DNA of 64,000 bases from Numida meleagris (GCF_002078875.1 NC_034438.1:67985446-68049445); one strand, 5' to 3'; shown: positions 35,830 through 49,232, counted from the stretch's first letter. The notes: a model not told the origin generated them from the sequence alone. Made by a program: numbers and translations.

Positions 35830-38800
35830 GTAAATCTATCAATATGAACCTTTAGCCATGTGAGAAATCATCAGGTTTGAAAAGAGATAATTGAACAATT
35901 CCAGACAAAGCAAAAATCCAAAGCTTACTGAGAGACGATGTAATGAAAACCAGTTTCAGAATCATTTTCCAGAATAGCCCTATTTTTGAATTTTTGTAAG
36001 CCAAAAATATAAAATAACCCTGACTTTGACGAGGCCGAGAAGTGTAGTGCTTCCAGCTTTCTCTACGCACACAAGGCCAAGCTTTGACCTGAGGAGAAAA
36101 TGCGGTGGATTTTCACTTGAGACATCCATTCCCAAAACTTCCAGCAACTGAGTTTAATTGTCAGATAATAACACGCTCCACTTTCTACTCACTGAAGTGT
36201 AACTGAGCATATCTATTATCTGTTCTTTGGATGTGTTGCATTTTTTGAGAGAGATTAAAAGCTCTCATGGTAATGCCAAATCAAACCCATATCCTTTCTT
36301 CTGCGAGCCAGCAGGCATGTGTAACATGTACGAACATAGAAACAACACCTGGTCCTACGAGCCCACAGAAATGAGCTGACATGGCGAGTCTGCTTCAAGT
36401 CCCCACTGCCCTTACAGCCTGGGACTTGGGCTGCAGAGCAGCACTCCAGCAGTGCCACCCAGCAGTCAGGGCTATGAAGAGGAAACTGCTGTTCCCTCCA
36501 TAACTGCAAATCTCAGCTAGGAGATACTGCATGCAAAACTTCAGAAAGTGGGATAAAATAAAGCTTGTCAACTTTATTAAGTAGAGGACATAACCTCACT
36601 GAAACTTTTCTTATTTGATGAGGAAGGAGTTGAAAACACTACTTACTGAATATTGAGACTGCACGGTCAGGCTTACAGAACATTCTGATTAAGGAGAAAA
36701 TGCTGATTCATTTCCATTATCTGTCAGGGTTATTATTTCCAGGGAGTGGTTTATGACACAGCTGGCACCAATGCTCACAACCATATACAACACATCAGCA
36801 CAATGGCTGCATCATTTTGACTGGCCCTGGCTTGAATTATAGTAATGCTTGCTGGCATGGTCTAGTTACAGGAAGCTTGTGTCAGCAGTTCTACCACTGC
36901 ATAAAACCATTTGTTTAGGGGATTATAGTAACTCAGCTGTAAACATTATTCTGAGGTTGAATTATTATTATTAGCAGAAGTAATAATAATACCTTACATT
37001 TATATTGTGCCTCTCCACCACAAGTATCCCTAGTCACTTCTTTGGATGCACAGAGAGTATCTAACTTTACCACTCCCCCAGCACTGGTGCTTTTTGGGTT
37101 AAAACATAACAGGCAGTCTGAACGAACAACAGAGATATTTCATGGGGAAGGAGTCGCGCTTAACACTTCCTCATCAGCAAGAAGCCAAGTGTATTTATCT
37201 GCATGCCTATTCCTCCATGATTACACATAAATATGCACCAAGCATAAGATTGCGTATGATCAGTTCCTAATCATGAGTGCCTCTTAATTTATGCTAATGT
37301 AAAAAAAATTATATAGGATGTGATGCATTAAGGTTTATGGGCTTAACAAGACCTGTATTGCGAACAATTACCATCTTATGAGTAAGTGAAAATTCAGTGC
37401 TTGAAATTCAAATGAGAAATACTCATTTACCTGCCAGAATGGATAGTCAGAAACCCAGTGGATATGTATGAGAGACTTAATCCAGTCTGTCTGAGGGCGC
37501 AGAAGACTCTGGGATCAAAGAAGCATCTGTGCTACTGCTGTGACCACCTGTTAAGGAGCTAAGGTAGATGTAGCCCCGTATGTATAAAACTACTTCTCTA
37601 TACATTATTGGTCCTAAGACATTGAGACAAATTAAGTCCTTTCTGCAAAAGGCTGAAGTACTGGAAGTCTCATATTTTTGCTGGCTAGGAAAAGCTGGGA
37701 TCTACTGAACACAGTGGGCAAAGTTTGGCTTTTGTAAGCCGGGAAAGAAGACAAGACCAGTGGGGGGAAAGTTTTGTCAGGAAAGGTTGTTGCAGTACAT
37801 GCTTTTAGGACTTTTCCAAGAAAGAGGTAGATTCCACCTTCTCCAGGCATGCCATCATCTCTGGCCATGGCAACAGGGCAAATACAACAAAATGACCATT
37901 CTCCTGCAGTGATCCTGAAGCAGATCAGAGATAGGTGGGATAAGGTCCTCTTCTCCTACCAGACAACAACCATGTACTGGTCCACAGGGTGCAATATTTT
38001 CCTTTCCTCTATTAAAATAACAAGATGAGATTGAGGAGATAGAACTGATACTCATCTACAGTCTAACATGATTCCTCCATGCTAAAAACCTCTGGACAGC
38101 ATTTCATGGCTAATGACAATCATGAGATTATACTAGATAACACAACAAATCCTTCTGGTCTTGAGCTGCATTATTTGGTTTGAAAAACAAGTGCAAACCC
38201 ACAGACTGCTGTAGTGTCTCATGCACACACAAATTCTCTGCTGGATCCTAGTCAGCATTTGAACCCACTGTTAACACGAAGTTCAAATCTCTCCCTGCTT
38301 TAAAAGGTTGTGTGGTTTCAAATTCAAACTTAAATTATTCTTAGCAGAATAATCAGATGAAAGAAGGGAAGTGAAGGGATTTGGTAATGCAGCTGCGATA
38401 TTCCCATATTACACTCACTGGTATTGACTTGATAGACCTTTCTGAACACATCACAGTTCAGAAAAAGCAGTGCCTTCATAAGCTCTCAGAAGTGTCAAAG
38501 TTATCATCTTTAGCTAGATGAAGAGAAGAAATACTCTTCTGCAGCACCGCCGCCTGAACTGATGTTTCCTAGGCTTGGATGTGTTTCAAGCCATAGTGCG
38601 AGTGGCTTCAGCTCACAAGTACCTGTTATACAAACGAGTACTGCAGTCATGCTGAAGATAGCATTTCATTGTAGAGGGTATTCTACAGGTTCCAGTTATG
38701 AACACTCAGCAGTTCTTACCTCCTGGCTCACTCTCCACAGCTTTAGGAATCCACAAGGAACCAGACAGCACAACTTCATAAAGTCTCTATGAGGAACAGG

Positions 38801-41800
38801 TGTCACCCTACCCCATAATCAATTATCCCTTTTATCCTTTAGTGTTCTGTTATCCCATATTCAAATATCACTCTTAAACCTTATGCTCCCACAAATAGCC
38901 ATGGAGACCTGACCATAGGGCCTGATTGGTACCCCTTAATGTTTGGCAAAAGAGGACCACGAGAAGGTAGCTGAAATGCTGGTGTTACTTTTTTTTTTTT
39001 CCTTTGGACTGTTAATAGAGATATGTTAAATTTTGGCCCTCTCTTTTGCCTTCTTTTATTTTCCTAGGTTTACAGCAATTGTATCTTGTAACTAGAAATG
39101 ATTCCTTCAGATACCTAAGTATAGGAAGCTTCCTTACAATTAAAGCACGTCTAAAATATGCCTCAGATCAGAATTTTGATAAATGAAAATTGAATTTTGT
39201 GTCTCTTTTTAAGTAGGTTCCATCAGACAATCAGAACTGCAGTCATCAGACAAACAAGTTCTGACTTTATAGTTCCTGTTCTAGGCGGCAAACTTGTTCT
39301 GGGTTCATCTAGAACAGTGGAAGTATTCGCTGCCTATTAGAAAGTGACGCACAGGGTCTCTTACCAGCAGATAGTGAGGAAGCCTTTCACACGCTCTCTG
39401 TCAGCCTCAGGCATTGGTGTTTTCTCAGTCACACACCAGTGTCCCCAGGCCACCACCACGTCCCAGTTTCAGTGCATTGGACCTGGCACTCAGACTAATG
39501 AACTCGTCTTGATGAGAGTTATGATGCTTGTGCCATTGTATTGCCCGCGTTTGGCTGGTGGCAAATAACCTAGCTATTATTTGCACATCTGCTGAATAAT
39601 ATTACGTTAAAACATTACATGCACAATTATGTTCAATTATATTAAATGAATCTATTTCACGTAATGCTGAATCTCCAGGGCTTGTGCATCTTTAGTTACA
39701 GGAAGTTTAGTGCAGGGTAGCAGATGTTACTGGTTTTTAATCAGATAATACATTTAAAACATCAAATCCATAACAGTAATTTCAAAATGGATATTCATTT
39801 GGGGCAAATAAATAAAAATCACCATTTTTTGGCTTTTAGAGGCAGCAGAGGAGTTCGCCAAATTTGGAACACCAGCAGCTACTCTTGGATGCATGTGTGC
39901 AGCAGGGCACATCAGGCTGCAGACAAGTAAGCAGCATTCCTTCCTGCTTTTCTTTCAGCCATCCCCAAGCTCGTTCATGACACAACTTGAATGCACCAGG
40001 TTCCCTTCTCCCCTTTCCCTTCCAGTGCTACTTTACATTTTCGTCTTTTTTTCCTCTGTGTGAAGCTTTCTTATGTTATACACTTCCTTGCAGGTATCTT
40101 CTTTTGCCCCAAAAGCTGTTTTTGGAGGGATGTATGTTCAGACTGCAGTGAATAATGATACTCCTTTAGGGCTTACTGTTAGAAGGGATTTAATACTACT
40201 GCTTCATCAGTTGCTGTGGATGCACAGCAACATATTTCTCAATTAACTTTGCCATGGCATCCACTAGAAACTGCTGTCACTATGCAGCCTCATGCACCTA
40301 CAGTCCTTGCCAGATCTGTAGGGTATTATTGGTTTCCTTCTGAATCCCATATAGAAGTGCATGGCAGTGCTGAAGCTTGTATTTCTATCCAGTCAAAGGA
40401 AAACTCGGAATGGATGTGTTTTTATCCACACTCCCACCCAACACTGCAAAAAGTATTTGTTAGTAGTATGTCTGTGTGGAAGCAAAACAGCTTTTTCAGG
40501 AAAATAGTGGCTTTTTTGGATGGAGATTTATGGCTATTGCACTGCATGATGGAAATGTATGGCCTTTGGCCACTCAGGGCTGTAAGAAGCCCCAGTGGGA
40601 GGCAGGGCACCCTCTGCGAGGCTGGAGGTAATGGAAAAACGTCCAAGTCAGACTCTTTTTAGCCTGTAATGGATCAAAAATAGATGAAGAAATTAAAAAT
40701 TCAGACCCTCATCCCTCACCCCATCACAAATAAACAACAATCAAGCGCATAATAAATGGCTAGGTCACAGGAGATGAACAATGGAGTACCTTTCTTATTG
40801 TGCTGAAGGAAATCCTCCATTTCACAGCCAAAAATACTGCAGAAAGGGGAGATGCCAAGGGTAGACTTGTCTTGTTCCATCAGTGACAGAGTAAAAGAGT
40901 TTCTTCTGAGAGTGCTAGAGCCAGGCAGAGTTTTGCAAGCTAAAATGTACTCTTGCCAGATGCTTTCTGCCATGTACCTGTTTGCCATACTCATGGGAAA
41001 GACAGTGGGGAGACAGACCAGTGACCTAGAGCGTCCATGATGACAAACGGTAGTGCATTCTCTTGCCTCCAGAACTTTACAAGCACCAACCAGAGCTCCA
41101 AGGTGACAAGACAGCTTGTTAAGAAAAAGCAAAGGCCAGTTACACAAAGGCCTCTGTTGTTGCACGGTTAATGCATTTTGATGAGAAGGGATCATTCTCA
41201 TCAGCAGTAAAATTCTTCAGCTGCAAGTTGCCACCTGAGTTTTCAGGAGCAAGGCTTTTATGCAAGGCTTTCATGAGGGTTAAAATCGTTTAGAATCTTG
41301 GGCTGCTTTTGTTAAATGAGTAATTAACCCCAGAATTCACTGGAAAGGATAATTAAGCGGAGATCCCCAGCTTTGTTTTCATAGTGTGGGAGCATATTTT
41401 ATTCCTGTGATTCTGCCAGTTTGCATCAGATTGCAGCAATTTATGTTGGGAAGGACAAGACTTTTCTGTGCATAAATGCAGTGCAGGTCTCCTTCTGCAA
41501 CATGAACAATTTTATTTTTGAAGGCAATCATTGCTGGGAAGAAGATGGAGAAAAGTTGATTCAAAGAGTGCAATGCTCAACAACAGCTGTGACTAGCTCC
41601 CTCACTTGAAATCAATGTGGAGACATTTACCTTAGGGAGGTACATGAAAGCTTTGGGATTCTTCCTGCTCACATGAGAAGCTGTGCTCAGCTTTACTGAC
41701 CTATTGCTCAGTGAAGCCTGGGGCTTTGCCATAATGTAGTAAGAAGGAAGCTAAATAGATTTATGCTTTGTGGAACAATTCAGGAAATAAACACCACAAA

Positions 41801-42248
41801 AACACACTCAAACCCTGAAATTCTCTGCCGAAGCATGTTGATAATACTGCTTTGACTGACTTCTAGCTACTGCACATTAAGCATTCAGCAGGGACTCTCT
41901 ATGAGGTTTAACTGGTCTCTTCTGATTTCTCTCATTAATAAGAGCTGGTTGTAGGCCAGCTGAAGCCCTTCTGTATCTTTCAGCTTTGTGACCTCTTTAC
42001 GGATGAGCAGGTGTCCATTATACTGGTTTCCCCTGGTGTGCTGCAGCAATGAATCACATTTCTGCATGAAGGGAAACTCCTCACGTGTTCAATTAATTTT
42101 GCATGCAACACAGTGCAAAGAGTAACCAGCCATACGGTTTTGTGCCCGTGGACAATTCCCCAGAATGCAAATAAGGCCACTTCCAGCCAGCAAATCACAC
42201 ATCAGAGTTAACTGCAAAGACACAATGTGAAAGTGCCTTGCCATTATT
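35830..42248. other. Long repeat-poor stretch
   Basis: About 6.4 kb with no recognised gene or transposon. It holds an (ATT)n inverted repeat at 36961-36990 and a T12 run at 38989-39000. Two long chance-type frames lie here: 148 codons on the plus strand (40216-40662, opening with GTG) and 161 codons on the minus strand (41201-40716, opening with ATG). Neither has a recognisable domain or splice context. Confidence 0.5.
36961..36990. repeat. (ATT)n/(AAT)n inverted repeat
   Basis: ATTATTATTATTA is followed after AGCAGAAG-type spacing by TAATAATAAT. The ten-base arms are perfectly complementary, so a short hairpin is possible. Confidence 0.85.
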
Positions 42249-42446
42249 GGATTTTAGGAGAAATTTCTTCTCAAAAAGGGCATCAGGCTACCCACGGAGC
42301 TGGTGGAGTCACCATCCCTGGAGGCGTTCAAGAAGCATGGAGATGTGGCATTTAGGAAAATGGTTAGTGGGCATGGTGGGGATGGGCTGATGGTTAGACT
42401 TGGTGATCTCAGAGGTCTTTTCCAACCTCAGTGATTCTATGGTTCT
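42249..42446 (+). mobile_element. CR1 3' end, about 200 bp
   Basis: It starts 'TTGGATTTTAGGAGAAATTT' in the final RT codons. It passes through 'CCATCCCTGGAGGCGTTCAA', 'GTGGGCATGGTGGGGATGGG' and 'GGTCTTTTCCAACCTCAGTG', and ends near ATTCTATGGTTCTT. Confidence 0.93.
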
Positions 42447-44186
42447 TTACGAAGTGCAGTTCTGCCTGCATACCACTTTGTCTCTCCGGCAGGACCCCAG
42501 AGGTGCTGATGTCCCAAACCCAGCCTTTCTGTCTGCATTCTGATTTGGTACGGTGCAATGCACAGCCCCGTAGCTCACTGTGAAGCATGGGAACCAAAAT
42601 AAAGAAACTTGAAATGAGATGCAGATCTGACCCCACACTGACCCAAAATTGTTCTCTCTTCTTTGATCCCCCCAAATCTCAGCCTGGTACACAACAGCCA
42701 TGGTGGATAGGGCATGCAGCAGAGCTTATTTTATAGAAGAAGGAGGTGCTGCTCCCAGGTGGAGTGAAGCACAGCAGCTGTGGAGGCTCAGCCCTGGTGA
42801 ACCTTGGCAGATGGAGGTGCAGCTCTGCCTTGTGTCACCATCTCCTGCCACAGAGAGGTGAGGAAGCTGCATTCGAAATGGAAGCACTGTGGGTGCATGG
42901 CGAAGGTGTGAAAGAAAGAACAAGGCACTGGGTAGCTCAGAAACTCACACTGCTTGCTAAGTGGCAAGCCAGAAATACATGACAAGAACAAAAATTAGCA
43001 GGGGGAAGGTGAAAGAGCTGTATCTGCACCTGGCTGTGTAGTGAAACGGCGTGATAAAATGCAGGAGTTAGAGGCACAGAATCAGGCATTCTACAGGCAC
43101 ATATCTCTGCTCATGAAAGCAATTGGTTTAACATGGTCTAAAGAGCACACGAAATCACTCTCAACATTAATTCAGTTTACTGTGCTCTTTTTATATTCAC
43201 AAGAGAAAACACTCCCTCCCCTGCCCCAGTCACTCCCCTTTATCCAAGAGATTTAGAGTTTTCCAGGGCAGTGCGTGTTACTGTACCAGCAGATTAACTA
43301 GCAAAGAAAATTATAGCATCATATGCCTGCCATTAGAGTGAAGGTGGTGTCAGCATATCTGTAATAAACTTCTATTTTTGTAGGGTTTATGAAGCTGACA
43401 CGACCATAAAAATTTGTGGCAACCTGACCTGCAGGGTCCTGTCCTCTGAACAAAAGGTCACTATTCTTGATGGACTCCTCTGAGTTGTTACTGAAAGCTT
43501 TTTGGGTCTGTTTTAATAAAAGCCACAGAAAGACATAAAAATAACTCATATGCACACATATCGCTAAAAAATGATGGAGGTACTAATACTTGAAAACATT
43601 CATGCATTGAGCTTATGTTCAGTAGCTTTTTCAAAATTAAATGGTCATAAAGATTTGGAGTGCCTTGGCTTAATGATCCTATACAGTTACTGGATTAAGA
43701 GTACATGAATAGCTTTTAATGACTCCAGAATGTATGTTTCATGTGCTAAAAGCAAGCTTCATGATAAAAGAGCACTGTCTACAAAGACCTATTAAATCCT
43801 CTTCTACTGGTATCCACACATCTAGTCCTGCAATGGTGGAGTGATCAGCAATGCAGGAACCCCAGCAGGGCTCCATAAAGCCATCAGGCCCATATCCCAT
43901 GTGCTGAGGACTCTTCCTGATCCTGCATCCCCAACAGCAGGATGAACTAGGATTCTGCATCTGGAGAGAAGCCAGAGTCCATCCTGGCATTACCTGATTT
44001 CTTGGCAGCGCAGTAACAGTGTGAAGATATCTGACAGGCCAAATACCAAGAAAATGGTCAGGCAAAGGCGGTGGGTTGGAGCTACAGCTGCTATAGCTTT
44101 GTTGATTTCCATGCCAATGAAAGCCCAGTGCTGAAGAGTTGAATCCACCATGGTGAGGTGTTCATAAATGGGTTCTCTGTACATGT
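42447..44186. other. Unannotated stretch
   Basis: No gene or transposon recognised. Frames of up to 108 codons occur on both strands without motifs. Confidence 0.5.
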
Positions 44187-44834
44187 GCCATATCAGAAAT
44201 AGTGTTGCCAGCAGGAGCAGAAAAATGATCATCCTTCTGTACTCAGCTCTGGTGAGGACAAATCTTGAGTGGTGTGTTCAGTTTTGGACGCCCCACTACA
44301 AGAAAGGCAGTGAGAAACCAGAGCATGTCCAAAGAGGAGAAACAAAGCTGTGAAGGGTCTGGAGCACATCTTACAGGGAGTGACTGAGGGAACTGGGATT
44401 GTTCAGTCTAGAGAAGAGGAGGCTCAGGGGAGACCTTACTGCTCTCTGCAACTCTCTGAAAGGAGGTTCTAGTGAGATGGGAGTCAGTCTCTTCTCCCAG
44501 AGAACAGCAATGAGAGTGAATGGCCTCAAGTTGCCCCAGGGCAGGTTCAGGTTTGATAATTGGGTTGTTAGAGTGAGGGTAGTATTATTAGGTTGCTGTT
44601 GGACTTGATGATCTTGAAGGTCTTTTCCAACCTGAGCAATTCTATGATTTGGAATTTTTTTTTCTCTGAAAGGGTGGTCAGGCTTTGGAACAAACTGCCC
44701 AGGGAGGTGCTGAAGTCACCATCCCTGGAGGTGTTCAAGAGATGCGTGGATGTGGCATGGAGGTACATGGTTGGTGGGCATGGTGGCGATGGGTTGGGGT
44801 TGAACTAGAGGATCTGAGAGGTCTTTTTCAAACG
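44187..44834 (+). mobile_element. CR1 LINE, 5'-truncated, host of a nested CR1
   Basis: It begins at 'ATATCAGAAATAGTGTTGCC' in the RT C-terminal half. The 44168-44353 frame includes '[20 protein letters not shown]' and the next frame '[20 protein letters not shown]'. At about 44558, in 'GGCAGGTTCAGGTTTGATA', the element is interrupted by a 90-bp foreign CR1 3' end. It resumes at about 44650 with 'TTCTCTGAAAGGGTGGTCAG' and runs through 'GGGCATGGTGGCGATGGG' to GGTCTTTTTCAAACG. Its terminal octamers are lost and an A11 run follows at about 44836-44846. Confidence 0.93.
44559..44649 (+). mobile_element. Nested CR1 3' end inside the 44187 copy
   Basis: About 90 bp ends in CCTGAGCAATTCTATGATTT after 'TTGGACTTGATGATCTTGAA' and 'GGTCTTTTCCAACC', a complete CR1 3' terminus. 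It sits inside the RT codons of the surrounding copy, whose sequence is continuous when this piece is skipped. It is in the same orientation as its host. It must be the younger of the two. Confidence 0.85.
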
Positions 44835-47800
44835 TAAAAAAAAAAATCTTCTGCTTGCACAGGAGATGGCTGACATATTTTCTCCATTGATATTTTGGTA
44901 CCAAATCTAAGTCCCATCTTGGATGATTTCTTCACTGTTGTAAAACCAAGGCATAGCCCCAGGCCAGACAATTTATTCACCAGCGGGTTACTTCAGCATC
45001 TCCTGAGGGAGCCTGTCTCCTCTTGAATGATCTTGGCAGCTTCTTTTAGGAGTAATGTCTGGACAGGTCCCAGGTGAGGCTCATGATTTCATGTGGTTAC
45101 TGAACACCAAAACAGCCAGCAAATAAAGACACGGATTGCTTGTTGGTTTATTTTCAATCCATGGGAAATAAGCCTCCAAGAAATATTCTCTCCCTAACTT
45201 TCTAGTTCTAATTTCAACAAACATGTGAATGCACAGGCACCCCATTGGCTTCAGCTTAAAATAAAAGATACATATACCTGAACACTGTTTAGGTTGTAAA
45301 CCATCCAACACAGGAAAATAGTACCACATCCTTCACTTAATTACTATATGACCATCCTTCTAGCTAAGAATAAATATTTTTCAAGATCTGTTAGCATAAT
45401 CCAAGTCCTTTTACTGCAAATAGGTATTGACAGACAGTTAGCTGGGTAATTACCAAATGCAAAAAAGCTGCAACCAAGTCCTGGAGGTACACTTATGTGC
45501 TTTGCTGTGTGGTAAACTGATCTCTTAAATCACCTTGATGCACTGGCTCTTAATTGTCAATGTGTTCTCTTTAAATTGGGACACAGACAGGAAAGGACAA
45601 AGTATTCTCTGATGATGGTATCCTTTAAAAGACCTGGGGTGTTTTTATTGTGACTGGTGCATGAAATTTTTGTCCAGGATGACAAGTGGGACAAGAAGCC
45701 TAAATCTGGAAGCTGCGCTACTGAAACTCTGATCTGTCTTTCTCCCAGATCAGCTGGGCATCAGAAAGCCTTGCCTAAGGCATTACTTCCAGAAAACCTC
45801 TATAATTGTCTGGTAGAACTAAACAAAGCAACTATCTAGTATTATTATAAGAGTTGACAAAGGGCTATTACCACCATTCAGGGTAGAAAAGAGAGGGGAA
45901 AGTGCTGTTCTGCATAAAAAAACTCCAATTATTTCAAAAGAATGACAATATATTGAGTTACACAGAAAAACTCTACGGACATATCACACTTCTCCTCACA
46001 GATTTGTCACTGATGTGGGTTTACAGATTTATGGGAACCAGCGGAAGGTGCTTGTGGTCCCCTGAGTCCTCTCCAGACAAAATGCCCAGTTCCCAGCTTC
46101 TGCTGAGTGGGACAGGATCTGTATACTATATGTGATTAGTCATATGAGCAGGAAACTTCACTTATTGTTTTAATTTATGGACCTTACTTTCCTTATGATA
46201 GTTAATGAGCTAAAACTGTCTGTTCAGATGGTACTCTGTACAGAGCACGTTTACGCCCTTAAGAAAAGTCCCCTTTACTTAAGTTCCTAAATAGATTTGT
46301 GACCTCATGCAAAGTGATATATCCATCATTTAAGAACAGCTAACCACCACCAGCAAACTGCAGCTTCTTTTTCCCATAGCAAGCATGATGATTATGAGAA
46401 CTTCACACCATGTCAATGTTTTCAGTCTTAAAAAAATAAGCCAGTGCCAAATGGGAAGTGACAGTGCACCAGTACAGTGTTATAGAAACATGGAGGAAGA
46501 CTGCTTGTTGGGGTCCAGGCTGCTCTACTTGACCTCAGGCTTACCATAGGTGAAAGCAAGGAGACAGTCAGACACTTTGCTTGTGCCAAAGTGTGGTATT
46601 TCAAACGGTGTTGTAAGTGGTTGTATGTCCTGCCATTAGGATAAGTGCTCTTGAAGAATCTGGACCTTGGAAGAGCTAGTGTCAGCTAGGCCAGCAGGGC
46701 CAGGGACTCAGCAGGAAGCAATCTGGGAAGAGAGAGTTGCTGGTGAGCAAACCTCCAGTGACCCAGCATGGTAGGTTGCTATCCTGTGTCACTGTGCCTA
46801 TGTGCTCTTGCTTCCAGCCTGGGAATATACCTGTCAGAGCCACAGAGGCATACTGTGCTTCCAGCAACTTTAATTTCTCTGGTTACATTCAACAGGATCT
46901 TACTTCATATCCTCTGCAGTGTGTCCAACCTTACAGCAACTCCTGCCGCTGATAAAAATGTGAAACAGAGATTAAGGTAAAGGTGGTTTTCCATTTTTTT
47001 TTTGTTTTCTTTAAGGATTTCAGATAAAGATTCAATTCAGATTCAATATTACAATTATTACAGCTGTAAATGAACACTATCTGTATTACTTACACATTTC
47101 ATTGCATTACTCCATTACGTTAGATTTACAATTTCATTACTTCTTGCACATGCATAGCTTTTGTTATTTAACAGCTAATACGCGCACTGCTTTAATAGGG
47201 CTCAGGAATAATGAAAATGTGATTACAAAGAGTATGCTTCCCATTAACTTGTTTGTGCATTAGAATACATCTGGTCTTAGCCACAGCCCTGCAGCAGTTT
47301 CCCCAAACACATGTTTTGCCACCCGAGCCTTTCACTTAGGATTTGTTGGGCACAGAGGTAAAGGATTTCCCACTCTTCTGCTAAAGGTGCAGCGACAAGG
47401 AAGCAGAGATGCTTTCTCCCTGCTCTTCTCTTGCCTTTCAGCTGCTGATACAAGCACAGAAGGGAGCAGGGCTGCTGGCCGCCGCAAAAGCTGCCCTAAA
47501 TATGGAAACAACTGGGAGGAGGAGCAGCAGAACAGTAGGCACTGCTGCTAATGGACTGTCTCAGAGACGTGAATTGTGTGGGTCCCAGCAGGCCAGAGTT
47601 AGAAAAAGGGTTGTATAGACTTTTTGGTACTTAATAGAGTCCTTACTGTCCTAAACAGACAGACCATGGCAGAAATGGGCAGGTTTGGGTACTTCTGTGA
47701 CTCTGAAGCAACCAAGGTGTCATCCAAATACATAAGCTTTTTCACTCCCAGAGACCTTGGGAAATAGTACCACAGGCAGGGCTTCGCACACTGGGCCTCA

Positions 47801-49128
47801 CAGGCTCTGCCATTTCAGGTGGGCTGAATGCAGTACGGTCAGAGCAATGAAGGAGGTTTTTCCCTGTCTGGTCATACTGCAAAAAGTCTGTTTACACCTT
47901 GTGGCTTGTCAGTTTGAGAATGGCCATTTCTGTAGTGTCACATTTCTGTAGTCACGGAGCAGCTCAGGGAGCCTGGGTTAACACCCCACTACGCACCAGG
48001 GGGGGAAGAGCTCAGAGTGGTGTAGCTATGCTAATTAACAGCAGTGAGAGGTGCCCTTTGACACATAAAATTGCTGGATTTGTGTATATTTTACATAACT
48101 TGTGTTAATTTTGGGTGTGAATTCCACATTTCCAGACCAAACTGGAATGCTTTTACAACAGATCTGGGAATAACACTGGAAATATAGCAGATAACCAGGG
48201 GAAACACTTCTACAGGTGCCCAAGATTAAGGGGATATAATCATCAGTGTTTATCCATAAAAATCAATTAGCAGAAAGAGGAGGTGCACCTGACTTAAAGA
48301 TGTGCTCCAGTAACTTAGACAAGCATATTAAGAACCTGGAAAAAGACAACACCAATTTTTCTTAAGGTTTCAATATATTTCGATTGGCTGAGTGTAGCCT
48401 TAAAAGTAGATTTAATAATCTGTTCTAAGCACTGTAGCTTTTAGCATAGCCTCGCTTACATTAATGGAGATATGCTAATTACCATTAGCTGTGAGTCCAG
48501 TCTGAGCTAAAGAGAACAGCAATAAGTGACCTCTCAAATCTGAGAGAGTGCAAATGAAACTGCTTTCCTGCAGGAAAATAAATACAGATTTAATGACTTA
48601 ACCTTATGCATCTGGGTTGCAAACTTTGGACTTAGGTTACAGCAGCACATGATGAGCAGTTTCTCCTTGGAAAGCTGAAAGTACGAGATTAGAAAATCCA
48701 GTAGGTTGGCATTGACTTTGCTTTTTTTTTCATTTATTCAGTATCTCAAAACCACTCATTGTTATGGTAACAGGTACCCAAATTGCCATATGGCAGTCAT
48801 ACACTAGTATCAATTTAGCAAGAAATTAACCTTATCCAAGAAAGCAATTTAAGCAATCCCAAAAGGCACTAATCAGAAGATTTTCCTGCAGAATTACAAA
48901 ACGCTGGAGGCATTCTTTTGAAAAGCATGCACCCCTCTCACTAAAGGACTAGAACAGGCACTGGCCCAAATAGCTGCTCACAGATGATTTTAAGAAAAGC
49001 CAAACATTGCTGTGTTATTTCTTAAAGTTATTAGGGAGAGGCTTTTGTTTACCACCTGAGAAAGTGCTTTTGCATCTTGCATTTGTGACAGCTGTGTTAG
49101 CATGACTTTTGCAAGGTGTAATCCATGA
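44835..49128. other. Long repeat-poor stretch
   Basis: About 4.3 kb with no recognised gene or transposon. Two copies of the homeodomain/POU-like word ATGCTAATTA occur at 48028-48037 and 48472-48481. T-rich runs lie near 46996 and 48722. Frames stay under about 82 codons. Confidence 0.5.
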
Positions 49129-49232
49129 TATCATAGAATCATAGAATCATAGAATCATAGAATTAGCTAGGTTGGAAAAGACCTACAAGATCACCTAGTC
49201 CAACCATCCACCTACCACCAATAACCCCACTA
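49129..49232 (-). mobile_element. CR1 3' end, reverse strand, with expanded terminal octamers
   Basis: It begins with at least four tandem copies of ATCATAGA (49131-49166), the reverse complement of the CR1 terminal octamer. It continues 'GGTTGGAAAAGACCTACAAG' and 'AGTCCAACCATCCACCTACC', and fades in 'CCCCACTAGGGGTTAACC'. It is the same 3' UTR type as the copy at 34820-34940. Confidence 0.93.

Noticed and set aside
39840..39926. Possible exon between GGCTTTTAG and AAGTAAGC
   Set aside because: The donor resembles the consensus but lacks the exonic G and the short peptide is featureless. Isolated splice-like pairs are expected by chance.
40216..40662. 148-codon plus-strand open frame
   Set aside because: It opens with GTG, has no recognisable domain, splice context or signal peptide. 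A frame of this length is expected about once by chance in 64 kb read in six frames.
40716..41201. 161-codon minus-strand ATG frame
   Set aside because: It is the longest non-CR1 frame on the minus strand, but shows no family motif, no promoter or polyadenylation evidence, and is within chance length.
49131..49166. CRISPR-like short repeat array
   Set aside because: The units are contiguous octamers without spacers and are the tail of a CR1 element in vertebrate DNA.
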